From NIOZ-UU13 sp035528395 (GTDB lineage: Bacteria; Planctomycetota; Phycisphaerae; Sedimentisphaerales; Anaerobacaceae), in contig DATKYR010000147.1 in NCBI GenBank assembly GCA_035528395.1, positions 7,549-71,548 on the forward strand: a stretch of DNA of 64,000 bases, in the 5' to 3' direction. Position 1 is the stretch's first letter. Each line of letters opens with the position of its first letter. The notes under the pieces are model-generated. The model was not told where the DNA came from. It searched no databases and was given only the letters and a program-made list of their open reading frames with translations. Both the position numbers and the translations under genes were made by a program. This document shows, piece after piece, positions 18,849 through 28,148 of this stretch.

Positions 18849-18935
18849 AACCACGTTTTAATATTGCCCTATGATTTGTGGCAATCGGGTATGTCAGATG
18901 TAGTCTATAAAGAGATTTCTCGTAAAGGTGTCTGT

Positions 18936-20009
18936 ATGCAGGAAAAAACTTTGGGCGAATTAGCTGAATATGTGGATGGACGGGTCTGTGGCGACCCTAA
19001 TGTGATAATTAAATCGGCATCGACACTTACCAGGGCGGGCGAAGGTGACATTAGTTTCCTGACCAACCGTAAATATGAGAAGCAACTGCGGACGACCAGG
19101 GCAAGTGCGGTAATCGTGGGCAAGGAAACACCCACAGCTTCGGTTCCCCTTCTGGTAGCTGATGACCCTTATTATGCTTTTATGCAGATAATGGTGCTGC
19201 TTCACGGGCATCGTAAGCACAAAAAGGTAGGGATAAGCCCTCGGGCTTCAATTTATGACAGTGCGAAAATTGGCGCAGACTGCCAAATTCATGATTTTGC
19301 AACAATAGCCGATGGGGCAAGGATCGGCGACGGTTGCATAATCTATCCCTGCGTACACGTTGGGCAAGGTGTACAAATTGGTAATGACAGTATAATCTAT
19401 CCCAATGTTACTATTTACGATGGAAGTAAAATAGGCAATCGTGTAATTATAAATGCGAATTCGACAATAGGCGAAGACGGGTTCGGCTATGCCACCCATA
19501 AGGGCATACACCACAAAATACCACAGACTGGTATTGTGATTATAGAAGATGACGTTGAGATCGGTGTTTGCTGTGGGGTCGAACGAGGCACACTTGGTGA
19601 CACCGTGATAGGTCAGGGTAGTAAGCTGGGTGACCTTGTTACGATAGGTCACGGCACAAGAATCGGTCCACATTGTTTGCTTGTGGCGCAGGTGGGAATT
19701 GCCGGCTCGACCACTCTCGGGCATCATTGTTTAGTCGGTGGGCAGGTCGGTATTGTGGGTCATGTCAATATCGGAAACAATGTTACGATTGCAGCCCAGG
19801 CTGGTGTTATTAACAACATTCCAGACGGCAAAGTGGTCTTGGGCGCGCCTGCTATCGAAGCAAACCAGGGCAAGCGAGCATACGGCATGATACAATATCT
19901 GCCTGAGATGCGGCAAAGCATTCGCGACCTTCAGAGCCGAATTGAACGAATTTCCTCACTAACTGAATCCAATTCTGAAGGGACTCCATCCCCGCCTTTG
20001 GAGGGATGA
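18936..20009 (+). CDS. lpxD: UDP-3-O-acylglucosamine N-acyltransferase LpxD
   Basis: 357 residues from the ATG at 18936, which has GTAAAGGTG upstream. An in-frame extension to 18669 exists but runs through a palindromic repeat and matches nothing in LpxD. The N-terminal uridine-binding domain (KTLGELAEYVDGRVCGDP, GDISFLTNRKYE) is followed by left-handed-helix hexapeptide repeats from about 105 to 310. The catalytic histidine region is HHKIPQTG near residue 191. The enzyme adds the N-linked 3-hydroxyacyl chain to UDP-3-O-acylglucosamine in lipid A synthesis. The C-terminus ends SEGTPSPPLEG, a low-complexity tail that looks repeat-derived. It is followed by lpxI. Confidence 0.95.
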   Translation: MQEKTLGELAEYVDGRVCGDPNVIIKSASTLTRAGEGDISFLTNRKYEKQLRTTRASAVIVGKETPTASVPLLVADDPYYAFMQIMVLLHGHRKHKKVGISPRASIYDSAKIGADCQIHDFATIADGARIGDGCIIYPCVHVGQGVQIGNDSIIYPNVTIYDGSKIGNRVIINANSTIGEDGFGYATHKGIHHKIPQTGIVIIEDDVEIGVCCGVERGTLGDTVIGQGSKLGDLVTIGHGTRIGPHCLLVAQVGIAGSTTLGHHCLVGGQVGIVGHVNIGNNVTIAAQAGVINNIPDGKVVLGAPAIEANQGKRAYGMIQYLPEMRQSIRDLQSRIERISSLTESNSEGTPSPPLEG

Positions 20010-20024
20010 GCTTACTCCTGTCCG

Positions 20025-20060
20025 CCGCCCCGACTCGCGTCGGAAGAAGCGGGGGCAGGC
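20025..20060. repeat. GC-rich element H, copy 3 (after lpxD)
   Basis: Its reverse complement begins CCTGCCCCCGCTT, identical over 13 bases to the copy inside moxR (49610-49622). It also contains a small CGAC-TCGC-GTCG hairpin. It is intergenic here. Confidence 0.5.
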
Positions 20061-20106
20061 AGAACAGAGGTAATAAATCGCGAAATTGCAAGCCTTAAAA
20101 GCCAGC

Positions 20107-20147
20107 TGCCTGCACCTGTGTTTGCTTCTGCACAGGTGGCGCAGGCA
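20107..20147. repeat. Strong hairpin between lpxD and lpxI
   Basis: TGCCTGCACCTGTG (20107-20120) pairs with CACAGGTGGCGCAGGCA (20131-20147), perfect apart from a three-base bulge, with a 10-base loop. It could weaken readthrough from lpxD to lpxI or protect the message; no U-run follows, so it is not a classic terminator. Confidence 0.6.
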
Positions 20148-20187
20148 CAGATGAGCAATAGGACCTTGTGAATATACAGATTGGAAT

Positions 20188-20240
20188 TGATTAACGCGGA
20201 TAAATCTGTGAAATCTGTAATAATCGGTGTAATCTGTGGA
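20188..20240. repeat. AT-rich dispersed-type repeat before lpxI (family J)
   Basis: The stretch repeats a short unit (AAATCTGTGAAATCTGTAA, then GTGTAATCTGTGG) and has no reading frame. It resembles low-complexity intergenic repeats. Only one copy was seen in this window. Confidence 0.35.
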
Positions 20241-20269
20241 ACAAACTATAAGAAGCGCAATACGATATT

Positions 20270-21106
20270 ATGAACAGTTCAGATGTGCTCGGTTTAATTG
20301 CTGGAGAAGGCAGACTGCCCTTTCTTGTAGCAGCCGGCGCCAAACAGGCGGGATTAAGAGTTATCTGCGTCGGCTTAGCGGAAACGGCCGAGCACAGCCT
20401 CGCTGACGAGGTTGATGTGTTTTACAGGGTCGCGATTGCCCGGCCGGGGGCCTGGATACGAAAGTTGAGAAGGCACAGCGTAACCAGAACGATTATGGTT
20501 GGGCGAGTGCCGAAGGGTCGACTTTTCACACCATGGCGAATCCTGCGGTATCTGCCCGACTGGCGAGCATTCAGGATATATTACTGGCGGCTGCGGGGCA
20601 AGAACAAGCTGACAGATTCGCTTTTGTGTGCCGTGGCCGACGAGCTGGCAAGCGGCGGGATAGTACTGGAGAACTCAATTATGTATTGCAAGGAACACCT
20701 GGCAACGGAGGGTGTGATGACGACGATACCACTGCGACCGTCGGCTGAAGGTGATATTGAATTCGGCTGGGAAATAGTTAAAAAGCTCGGCGAGCTGGAT
20801 ATAGGCCAGTCGATTGCGGTGAAGGAAAAAGAGGTAATCGCCGTCGAGGCAATAGAAGGTACAGCAGAGATGATCGAGCGAGCCGGCCGATTCTGTAAAT
20901 CGGGAGGCTGGACACTAATCAAGGCTTCGAAACCCCAGCAGGATATGCGTTTTGATGTCCCGTGCGTGGGACCTGATACTATCAGAAGTTTAGCCGAAAA
21001 CGGAGGCAAATGTTTGGTTGTGGAGGCAGCCAAGACGATAATTATCGACAAAACCGAGACAATAAAACTTGCCAATCAATTAGGCATAACTATTCTGGGG
21101 CGATAA
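20270..21106 (+). CDS. lpxI: UDP-2,3-diacylglucosamine pyrophosphatase LpxI
   Basis: 278 residues, the normal length for LpxI (formerly DUF1009). N-terminal LGLIAGEGRLPFLVA matches the family opening. The conserved middle is visible in TIMVGRVPKG and GKNKLTDSLLCAVADEL. C-terminal motifs include DIGQSIAVKEKEVIAVEAIEGTAEMI (in two pieces: DIGQSIAVKEKEV, AIEGTAEMI) and DVPCVGPDTI. The enzyme hydrolyses UDP-2,3-diacylglucosamine to lipid X, replacing LpxH. It lies between lpxD and a WaaP-like kinase, confirming a lipid A cluster. Confidence 0.93.
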   Translation: MNSSDVLGLIAGEGRLPFLVAAGAKQAGLRVICVGLAETAEHSLADEVDVFYRVAIARPGAWIRKLRRHSVTRTIMVGRVPKGRLFTPWRILRYLPDWRAFRIYYWRLRGKNKLTDSLLCAVADELASGGIVLENSIMYCKEHLATEGVMTTIPLRPSAEGDIEFGWEIVKKLGELDIGQSIAVKEKEVIAVEAIEGTAEMIERAGRFCKSGGWTLIKASKPQQDMRFDVPCVGPDTIRSLAENGGKCLVVEAAKTIIIDKTETIKLANQLGITILGR

Positions 21107-21110
21107 TATC

Positions 21111-22685
21111 TTGCATAGCATTTTCAACAAAATACGACGCAATAATCGCACGATATATATCAACAAGAATTTCCGCAACGGTATTCTTGAACAGGGGTTA
21201 TTAGTCGGCGAAACAGAGCTGCAAAAACGCTACGCGACGGTAACAGTTCCGTCATCAGAGTTTACACGTGTATATAAATTCGAAGTCACATTTGACGGTG
21301 TTAGCAGAGAGCTTTATTTTAAAAAGTATCTGCATAGGTCTGTTTTGGATATTATCAAACATCTTGTACGCGACAGTCGCGCCAAGCGAGCCTTTAAGGC
21401 ATCACTGATGTTAGCCGAAAACGGCTTTGATGTTCCTACTATCATTGCGATGGGTGAATGCAGATTCAGCTTTTTCAATACAAGAAATTTTTTTGTTACT
21501 TCTCAGGTTGAAGACGCAAAAGATATTTATCATTATTTTGCTGAGACGTTGGGAAACTTGACCAAAGAACAATTGCGATACAAACGCGAACTAATACGAG
21601 CACTTGGGCGAACTATAGGCAGAATGCACGCAAAGGCTATTTTTCACGGTGATTTGCGATTGGGTAACGTATTGGCTATGCAGGAGAATAACCGTTGGCG
21701 TTTTTTATTCCTTGATAATGAGCGCACAAAAAGATTCCGCAGGTTACCTTTTCAGCTTCAGCTAAAAAATCTGGTTCAAGTCAATATGATCCCTCGGCAT
21801 ATGATAACCAATACAGACCGGATGAGATTTTTCAAAGAATATTGGGCTGAAAATCCAAGTGTTAAAAAGCAGAAAAAAGCCTTGATAAAAAAAGTTCTCC
21901 GTAAAACTAATCAGCGTTTAAGTAAGAAAAGAAAAGTTAGTAGAGAGCTGAAAAAGTGTCTAAGGAAAAACGCCAGATACCTGCGAATTAAGACTGGCAG
22001 GTATGTTGCAGTGTTTGACAGAACTTTTTGTCAGGAAGCCAAGTCATTTGATTTTATAGAACAAATAGATACGCTGGTGGATAAGGGACAGATTCTTAAG
22101 AACGGCGACACCTCCTATGTGTCCCGCCTGACGTGGAACGACAAAGATGTGGTAGTTAAACGATATAATCACAGGGGGTTTATTCATTCGCTGCGCCATA
22201 CTATCAAGAGGTCCCGTGCCCAACGAGGGTGGCTGCATGGACATCGGCTTAGAGTGATGGGAATAGCTACACCGAAACCATTGGCCTATATCGAGCAGCG
22301 TAAGAAAAAGCTCATATGGAAATCTTATCTGGTAACCGAATATGTTAAAGGACAGAACTTTTATTGTTTTCTTCGGGATGATAAAACCACCGACCAGCGG
22401 CGGTCAAATGCAATTCAGCAGGTCGAAGGCCTACTCGATAAGTTGGGAAAATATCGTATTTCTCACGGAGATTTGAAGCACACAAATATCTTGATTACAG
22501 AGAACGGAGTTGTTCTTACTGACCTTGATGCCATGCAAGCTCATAAGCTAAATTGGTTTTATAAATTCAAGCGCTCGAGAGACTTAGAGCGTTTTCTAAG
22601 AGAAACAAATATATCCCCTAACAACGGGGATCCATTGTCTGATGTCAATTTCTGGAAAAATGAACCTGTTCAAAGACTCCGTTGA
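21111..22685 (+). CDS. Tandem two-domain WaaP/Kdo-kinase-like protein
   Basis: 524 residues from a TTG at 21111 with a GGGG upstream, four bases after lpxI. It contains two kinase-like domains of the lipopolysaccharide kinase family. Domain 1 (about 40-240) has ELYFKKYLHRS, HGDLRLGN near residue 179 and FLDNERTKR. Domain 2 (about 320-510) has VVVKRYNHRG, HGDLKHTN near residue 452 and LTDLDAMQAHK. Between them lies a very basic linker (KKQKKALIKKVLRK, LSKKRKVSRELKK). Both active sites keep the catalytic Asp and the metal-binding Asn/Asp, so both may work. It probably phosphorylates sugars of the LPS inner core at the membrane face. A two-kinase fusion is uncommon for this family. Confidence 0.85.
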   Translation: MHSIFNKIRRNNRTIYINKNFRNGILEQGLLVGETELQKRYATVTVPSSEFTRVYKFEVTFDGVSRELYFKKYLHRSVLDIIKHLVRDSRAKRAFKASLMLAENGFDVPTIIAMGECRFSFFNTRNFFVTSQVEDAKDIYHYFAETLGNLTKEQLRYKRELIRALGRTIGRMHAKAIFHGDLRLGNVLAMQENNRWRFLFLDNERTKRFRRLPFQLQLKNLVQVNMIPRHMITNTDRMRFFKEYWAENPSVKKQKKALIKKVLRKTNQRLSKKRKVSRELKKCLRKNARYLRIKTGRYVAVFDRTFCQEAKSFDFIEQIDTLVDKGQILKNGDTSYVSRLTWNDKDVVVKRYNHRGFIHSLRHTIKRSRAQRGWLHGHRLRVMGIATPKPLAYIEQRKKKLIWKSYLVTEYVKGQNFYCFLRDDKTTDQRRSNAIQQVEGLLDKLGKYRISHGDLKHTNILITENGVVLTDLDAMQAHKLNWFYKFKRSRDLERFLRETNISPNNGDPLSDVNFWKNEPVQRLR

Positions 22686-22748
22686 CAACTTTGATAAAAT
22701 ACAGATGCACGACTGGACAATTCAAATAAGGGAATAACATCTGTGATT

Positions 22749-23507
22749 TTATATACCCAGCCGTCGAACATTCAAAAAAATGCCGTTTCCCCACATGATT
22801 AGCCCCTTTGCGTTGTATTTTGGTTTGAATATGTCATACAGAACAAATCCGTGTTCGCGAAGAAACAGATCAATCTCACTGTAAATCGCGCCGCCTTCGT
22901 ATGGGCAATTAAACCAGATTTCTGTATATACCAGTAGTGTTGAACTCTGAAGGACACGAGTTGCTCCATGAAGAACCTTTAGTTCGCCGCCCTGAATATC
23001 GAATTTCATCAGTTGGATAGCGGGATCGCCATTGCGTTCTGCCCATTTATCAATTGTAACGAGCTCGACTTTCTCTAAACTTTTCACAGATGCACCCTGC
23101 AGACTTATTTCTTTTAGACGTTTTGCCGGTGCAAAAAGGGATGTGCATCCGGGGGATTCAGTCACATAAAGGTCGGCGGTACCTTCATGGTCAGATAAAG
23201 CTAAAAACTGCGGGTGAAATCTGGGATCATCTTTTGCGTATTGTTTAAGCATCTCAGCATAAAATGGGTTAGGCTCAAAAGCATAAGCGCGGGCTTCTGG
23301 AAACTTTCGGAGCAGCCTTTTTGATATTCGGCCATCGCTTGCGCCTGCGTCGATAATACCCGTTACTTGGTGGCTTTTCAAAAGACTTGCCATGACTTCA
23401 TAAGGTTCATCGAGAGACACCAGGTTCTTATTCTTACCAAGAAGCTTTTTTTTAATAAATGAACTGAGTCGATTTCCCATATTTTTTCTTTCGTAAAATG
23501 GGGGCAT
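22749..23507 (-). CDS. FkbM family methyltransferase
   Basis: 252 residues; an internal ATG at 23480 is an alternative start. The SAM-binding motif is IIDAGASDGRISKRLL, followed by AYAFEPNPFYAEML and the FkbM signature KFDIQGGELKVLHGA. The family O-methylates sugars and small molecules. It is last in a five-gene minus-strand glycan cluster (27038 to 22749), so methylation of a surface glycan is likely. Confidence 0.88.
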   Translation of the reverse strand: MPPFYERKNMGNRLSSFIKKKLLGKNKNLVSLDEPYEVMASLLKSHQVTGIIDAGASDGRISKRLLRKFPEARAYAFEPNPFYAEMLKQYAKDDPRFHPQFLALSDHEGTADLYVTESPGCTSLFAPAKRLKEISLQGASVKSLEKVELVTIDKWAERNGDPAIQLMKFDIQGGELKVLHGATRVLQSSTLLVYTEIWFNCPYEGGAIYSEIDLFLREHGFVLYDIFKPKYNAKGLIMWGNGIFLNVRRLGI

Positions 23508-23525
23508 GAATGATTCCAGCAGACT

Positions 23526-24383
23526 TTAATATATAAGATTGTGGTTGGGGGTGTAGAATATAAAATCTCTTCCTCTCTTTAAATCTTCTACATAAGTGTT
23601 TCCTTCGGTTATTGAATCTTCAGCAACAGACAGATATTTGTAACCTAAATCATTCATAAAATTGAAAACATTTTCCGCAGTGACGTTATATTTTGTGAGC
23701 CGATGTTCTTCTATCTCCATCATAATTATTGGTTTGAACACCTCTATGGTTTTCCTAGCTTCCAGTAAAAAGCTATGTTCGGCACCTTCTATATCTACCT
23801 TTATGAAGTCGATTCTGCCAATTTCTTTTCTGTATTTTAGCAAATTATCAAGTGTGGTTACATTAACGTTTATTGTCGGTAGATCCCGATGGATATCTTC
23901 AACTTCGTATACCATATGATTCTTGGGCCCCAACGAGCAAATAAATTTTGCTGTATGTTCTTTACCACCAAGTGCGATATTTAAAGGTTCGATAACATCA
24001 GTGAACATATTGTATTCAATGTTCATATTTAACATATCATAAGTTTTAGGTATCGGCTCTATAGCTAATACTTTGCCGGCTTTTTGTTGAGCAGCCAGCA
24101 TTGAAAAATAACCTATATTTGCGCCTACATCTACAAAGACAGCTCCCTCTTTAAGATTATGTACAATGAAGGTGCCTTCCATATCCTCCCACGTCGCGTT
24201 TACATCCAGCTCTAAGATTCTATCCTTTAAATTAGAGTATACGGAAAAACCATATTTGGTTTCAAACCACAGTCCCTGCTTATCAATACGAAAAGGTCTA
24301 ATCTTTTTATTTTTTACGTTTTTAATTAGTCTTGTGAAGAAAAATTTAGTAGCTCTTTTTCTCAGAGAATCGACACATCGCAT
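23526..24383 (-). CDS. FkbM family methyltransferase
   Basis: 285 residues with AGGGAG before the ATG. Motifs: VFVDVGANIGYFSMLAA, VLAIEPIPKTYDML and the FkbM motif FIKVDIEGAEHSFLLEA. It is a second, clearly diverged copy next to another FkbM gene, pointing to two methylation sites on the same glycan or on two sugars. The gene is intact. Confidence 0.9.
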   Translation of the reverse strand: MRCVDSLRKRATKFFFTRLIKNVKNKKIRPFRIDKQGLWFETKYGFSVYSNLKDRILELDVNATWEDMEGTFIVHNLKEGAVFVDVGANIGYFSMLAAQQKAGKVLAIEPIPKTYDMLNMNIEYNMFTDVIEPLNIALGGKEHTAKFICSLGPKNHMVYEVEDIHRDLPTINVNVTTLDNLLKYRKEIGRIDFIKVDIEGAEHSFLLEARKTIEVFKPIIMMEIEEHRLTKYNVTAENVFNFMNDLGYKYLSVAEDSITEGNTYVEDLKRGRDFIFYTPNHNLIY

Positions 24384-24479
24384 ATTTATTTCTCCCTTAG
24401 TTATTAAATAATCACCTTAACTGCGTGCGTTCGACCATAGATTTCTGAGCTTGATATACGTGAAGCTGTTTACTATATT

Positions 24480-25478
24480 TCATTTAAGTTTATCCTTTGT
24501 TATGCATTCAGTAATCAGGTTACACAGTTTTTTGCCTATTACTTCGATGTCGAAGTTTGCAGCCTGTTCTATACCTGCTTGACCCATTTTTTTCCTTAGC
24601 TGTAGGTTGCCTATCAGTTGAGCAATTCTATCGATCCATTCTCGCATATCTGCTACCAAAAAACCTGTAACGTGATCGCAGACATAAGTCGAGTTTGTTC
24701 CAACCGGCGAGGCAATGACGGGCAGGCCGGCAGCGGAATATTCCAGAACCTTGAAGCTGCATTTACCTCTGGTAAATCGATTGTCAGGCAACGGTGCCAG
24801 TCCAATATCACTTGTGGCCAAATCAGTGCCTCGTGTATCTTGGCTCCACAAACGTTTTTCTACAGGCAAGTTTTGCAGGTCAAAGAAGTCATCACATATT
24901 ATTCGCAGAATAACGTTATCAAAACGTGCCCCGATTTCTTCAAGAGCAGGTTTGATTTCCGCAAGGTAACCTAACGTACTTTTGCTGCCTATCCAAACAA
25001 GGCGGATTTTCCCATCGACTTTAGGGCGACAATCCGGCCTATAGTCACTAACTTTCAAACCAATAGGCAGAACCTCCACATTGGGATTGAATCTTTGTGC
25101 ATGTTCGGCAAGATAAGAGCTGCCAGTAGTAACCATATCAGCCAGCTTTACACTTCTTCGAAAAGGTATCATGTGTGAGCGGCTGTAAAGTTCGGGACTC
25201 TTATCGCTGTACATTATTGCATCATCAAAACTATAGATAATTTTTTTGCTGTACCTGTGCAACCAGAACGCATCGACGAAATTCAACTTCTTTTTATGAA
25301 GGAAAACGCCATCGAAATCTGCTGCTTTCTTAAAGAGTTTTCGACGTGCCAAAGTTCCGGACGGCAACTGAGCAATTTCGTAATCTATGCCGTTTCTGCG
25401 CAGAGTATCGAGATAAACAGCAATCCGCTGCCTGAAACTCGCCCGATTAAGGTTATTAGTAAGGATGAGTAAATTCAC
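24480..25478 (-). CDS. Glycosyltransferase (GT4/GT1 type)
   Basis: 332 residues. N-terminus MNLLILTNNLNRASFRQRI; the middle has IIYSFDDAIMYSD and RSVKLADMVTTGSSYLAEHA. The donor-binding side is IRLVWIGSKSTLGYL, IGLAPLPDNRFTRGKCSFK and VLEYSAAGLPVIASPVGTN, with the tail glutamate region replaced by K-C-S-F-K-V-L-E-Y as in many GT4-like enzymes. It is cytoplasmic and probably adds one sugar to the same surface glycan built by its neighbours. The substrate is unknown. Confidence 0.85.
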   Translation of the reverse strand: MNLLILTNNLNRASFRQRIAVYLDTLRRNGIDYEIAQLPSGTLARRKLFKKAADFDGVFLHKKKLNFVDAFWLHRYSKKIIYSFDDAIMYSDKSPELYSRSHMIPFRRSVKLADMVTTGSSYLAEHAQRFNPNVEVLPIGLKVSDYRPDCRPKVDGKIRLVWIGSKSTLGYLAEIKPALEEIGARFDNVILRIICDDFFDLQNLPVEKRLWSQDTRGTDLATSDIGLAPLPDNRFTRGKCSFKVLEYSAAGLPVIASPVGTNSTYVCDHVTGFLVADMREWIDRIAQLIGNLQLRKKMGQAGIEQAANFDIEVIGKKLCNLITECITKDKLK

Positions 25479-25511
25479 TATTCAATCCTGTAGAACTTAT
25501 ATGCGTGTTTA

Positions 25512-26363
25512 TTAGATTAGTGTTTTTCGATGCTTACGTGACAGTTCAGCCTTGCAATAATAATAAAAGCGTCCCTTCATTTCCTGTATCTCATTGGTGT
25601 GGTTAATATTTACGGCTATTAAAAGTTTGTCCAGCCACTCATTGACTGTTTCGGTTGAAATCCAATCTCGGCATGACTTTGCAAAGTAACCGGCCTCGAA
25701 CATTAATATCTCACTATTTGGTTTGCCGTGAAATTTGGCGTGCTGAAAATCCAGCAGAAACACGTTAGGATTAAGATTGTGCTCACATAACATAACTGCC
25801 CCGCTGTTCACATCTATGTGGTTACATCCCGCATTGTAAAGACTAACAAATAAAGGGATGGTCCGCATAAATATCTGGTGACGTTCGTTATCCGTTCCTT
25901 TGAGCATTAAGCTTTTTATAGGCGACAGACCGGGCAAATCTTCCATTATGATTACACTGGACTCAACAAGCCGCAGCAGACCGTATATATGTCCGTAACC
26001 ATAGACTTTAGGAGTGTTGATACCTCTATCAATAGCCGTAAGCAGGTTGACGACTTCGTTCAGCCCGTATCTATGATATTTAAACCTGTGTTCAAAACGA
26101 CTTAAAAGAAAGGCTTTTGCAACATATGAAGGGACTGAACCATTGGGATATTCCACACGGAAGACAGCTTTCCGGTCTGTTAGCTTAAATATTTCAACGC
26201 TGGATTGTAGTTCGTGATGGGTAATGTTTCTAATAGTACCCGCTATTGACTGTGCCAAAGGAGCCAGTCTCTTATCTCTCAGCCACCACTTGACCTTTCT
26301 TGAATCTTCATACCTGAATTTCAAGACGGACTTTATTATTCTTTGCTTGCTTAAAGATAACAT
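25512..26363 (-). CDS. Divergent lipopolysaccharide-kinase-like protein
   Basis: 283 residues. The kinase-like features are KAVFRVEYPNGS, VAKAFLLSRFEHRFKYHRYG, SSVIIMEDLPGLSP and, in the catalytic part, HIDVNSGAVML and NVFLLDFQHAKF. In the usual family pattern the first would read HGDL-like, so the catalytic Asp is kept but the loop is altered. It is related to the tandem kinase at 21111-22685 but quite different in sequence. A role in core-sugar phosphorylation is likely; a pseudokinase is possible. Confidence 0.75.
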   Translation of the reverse strand: MLSLSKQRIIKSVLKFRYEDSRKVKWWLRDKRLAPLAQSIAGTIRNITHHELQSSVEIFKLTDRKAVFRVEYPNGSVPSYVAKAFLLSRFEHRFKYHRYGLNEVVNLLTAIDRGINTPKVYGYGHIYGLLRLVESSVIIMEDLPGLSPIKSLMLKGTDNERHQIFMRTIPLFVSLYNAGCNHIDVNSGAVMLCEHNLNPNVFLLDFQHAKFHGKPNSEILMFEAGYFAKSCRDWISTETVNEWLDKLLIAVNINHTNEIQEMKGRFYYYCKAELSRKHRKTLI

Positions 26364-26369
26364 ATCGAT

Positions 26370-27038
26370 TTAATTGACCTTATTTTTTTTCTGAAAAAGT
26401 ACCAAGCATTGCTGCTCAAACAAATTCAACTTCGGAAACCGTTCTGTAGGCACAAGTCCAACGCGGTTTGCCATGGTAACAATATGAGCAAAAGTTATGT
26501 AGTTTCCTCTGATTTTTTTACCAAGTGTCTTTCGCCAATAATACCTTGGGCAGTTTTTATTGTAAAAACTGAGGGCAACATATTTCTTCGAAACCCGAGC
26601 TAATTCTTTTAAAGCAGCCAGCCGGACCTCGTCATTTTTCATATGATGAAATAAGCGCATACAAAAACATAAGTCCGCTGAGCCGTCATTTAATGGTATC
26701 GCCGAAATGTCGGCCTGAAGTAATTTGACATTTTCCGAAGTTCCAAACCGTTCTTCGGCAGCTTTGAGCATATTTGTGGAACAATCGGCCATGCTCAACT
26801 TTTTAGCTTTTGAAAAAATAGGGTAGAATCTACCATTGCCGCACGGAATATCAACTATATGAGCATCGCTGCCAACCATATCAAAGAGTCGTTGAGCAAA
26901 TGCATTTTCGAACCTGTTAAGTCTTTTCATCCTGCGCCGGAGAGTAAATCTTTTCCGTTCGTAATCCCTGGCTTTTTCAATCGTAACGTCTGCCGCTCCA
27001 ATGCTATTTCCTGATAGATGCTCATTTTCTTTAGACAT
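26370..27038 (-). CDS. Class I SAM-dependent methyltransferase
   Basis: 222 residues. Motif I is HIVDIPCGNGRFYPIF, motif II MADCSTNMLKAAEERF, and later LLQADISAIPLNDGSADLCF and HHMKNDEVRLAALKEL match Methyltransf_11-type enzymes. It is first in the minus-strand glycan cluster and is separated from rfbB by about 100 bases without a gene. The substrate is not identifiable; small molecule or glycan is most likely from context. Confidence 0.85.
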   Translation of the reverse strand: MSKENEHLSGNSIGAADVTIEKARDYERKRFTLRRRMKRLNRFENAFAQRLFDMVGSDAHIVDIPCGNGRFYPIFSKAKKLSMADCSTNMLKAAEERFGTSENVKLLQADISAIPLNDGSADLCFCMRLFHHMKNDEVRLAALKELARVSKKYVALSFYNKNCPRYYWRKTLGKKIRGNYITFAHIVTMANRVGLVPTERFPKLNLFEQQCLVLFQKKNKVN

Positions 27039-27134
27039 TTCACTACCTCACACAGTATACTCGCGTATTGTTATTCATCAAGAGAATCATCTTACAGAAT
27101 AACTTTAACGAACCCTAAGGACCCTCTCCTTGAC

Positions 27135-28148
27135 TTAGCGGTTTTCGTACATCGATTCGTAATATTTCTGGTATTCGCCGGAGACAACGTTGCCGAGCCA
27201 GTCCTGATTCTGAAGATACCAGTCTATGGTTTTATTAATACCTTCCTCAAAGCTCACCGAAGGTCGCCAATTAAGCTCACTAATAATTTTGCTCGCATCG
27301 ATAGCGTATCGCCTGTCATGTCCGGGCCTGTCGGTAACATGCTTAATCAGTGACTTTGGTTTGCCTAGGCGATTAACTATTACATCAATCACTTCCAGAT
27401 TTGTCTTTTCGTTACAGCCCCCTATATTATAAATCTCGCCGGGCGGCGCCTTTTGTAAAACCTGCCATACAGATGTGCAATGGTCATATACATACAGCCA
27501 ATCCCGCACATACAAGCCGTCGCCGTAAACGGGTAATTCTTTATCATTAAGTGCATTGTTAATCATCAGCGGAATCATCTTCTCAGGAAACTGATATTCG
27601 CCGTAGTTATTCGAGCATCTGGTAATGTTATATTTTACGCCCCAGGTATGACCGAAAGCCCGTACCAGATGGTCCGCCGCGGCTTTACTGGCTGAATAAG
27701 GCGAATTCGGGCTCAGTGGTGTTTGTTCGGTGAATTTGCCCTCCGGACCGAGCGCACCGTACACTTCATCGGTTGAAATTTGAATAAATCGCTGTAAGTT
27801 TTTGTCCCGTGCGGCCTCGAGCAAAGTCAACGTACCGGCAATATTGGTTTCTATAAAGACCTTAGGCTCGGTAATGGAACGGTCCACATGGCTTTCAGCG
27901 GCAAAATTAACTATCGCATCGATTTGGTATTCGTCGATAATTTTTTCAATCAGTGTGACGTCGCATATATCACCTTTTACGAATTTGTGATTTTTGTGCT
28001 CTAAGAATCCAGCGAGGTTTTCAAGATTGCCGGCATAGGTCAGCTTATCGAGATTGATAACAAAATAATCTGGATGCTCCGAAAGCACCATTCGCACAAA
28101 ATTGCTTCCTATAAATCCGGCACCACCTGTAACCAGAATCTTTTTCAT
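27135..28148 (-). CDS. rfbB: dTDP-glucose 4,6-dehydratase
   Basis: 337 residues from the ATG at 28148, which overlaps the rfbD stop (ATGA); a longer start at 28184 lies inside rfbD. It has the NAD-binding GGAGFIGSNFVR, the catalytic STDEVYG, the YSASK Tyr-Lys pair and the substrate motif RCSNNYGEYQFPEKMIP. It converts dTDP-glucose to dTDP-4-keto-6-deoxyglucose, step two of dTDP-L-rhamnose synthesis. It forms an operon with rfbD, rfbC and rfbA. Confidence 0.96.
   Translation of the reverse strand: MKKILVTGGAGFIGSNFVRMVLSEHPDYFVINLDKLTYAGNLENLAGFLEHKNHKFVKGDICDVTLIEKIIDEYQIDAIVNFAAESHVDRSITEPKVFIETNIAGTLTLLEAARDKNLQRFIQISTDEVYGALGPEGKFTEQTPLSPNSPYSASKAAADHLVRAFGHTWGVKYNITRCSNNYGEYQFPEKMIPLMINNALNDKELPVYGDGLYVRDWLYVYDHCTSVWQVLQKAPPGEIYNIGGCNEKTNLEVIDVIVNRLGKPKSLIKHVTDRPGHDRRYAIDASKIISELNWRPSVSFEEGINKTIDWYLQNQDWLGNVVSGEYQKYYESMYENR

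Noticed and set aside
18669..18935. N-terminal extension of lpxD
   Set aside because: It runs through palindromic element B and a promoter, and the family N-terminus begins at the internal ATG at 18936 with a good ribosome site.
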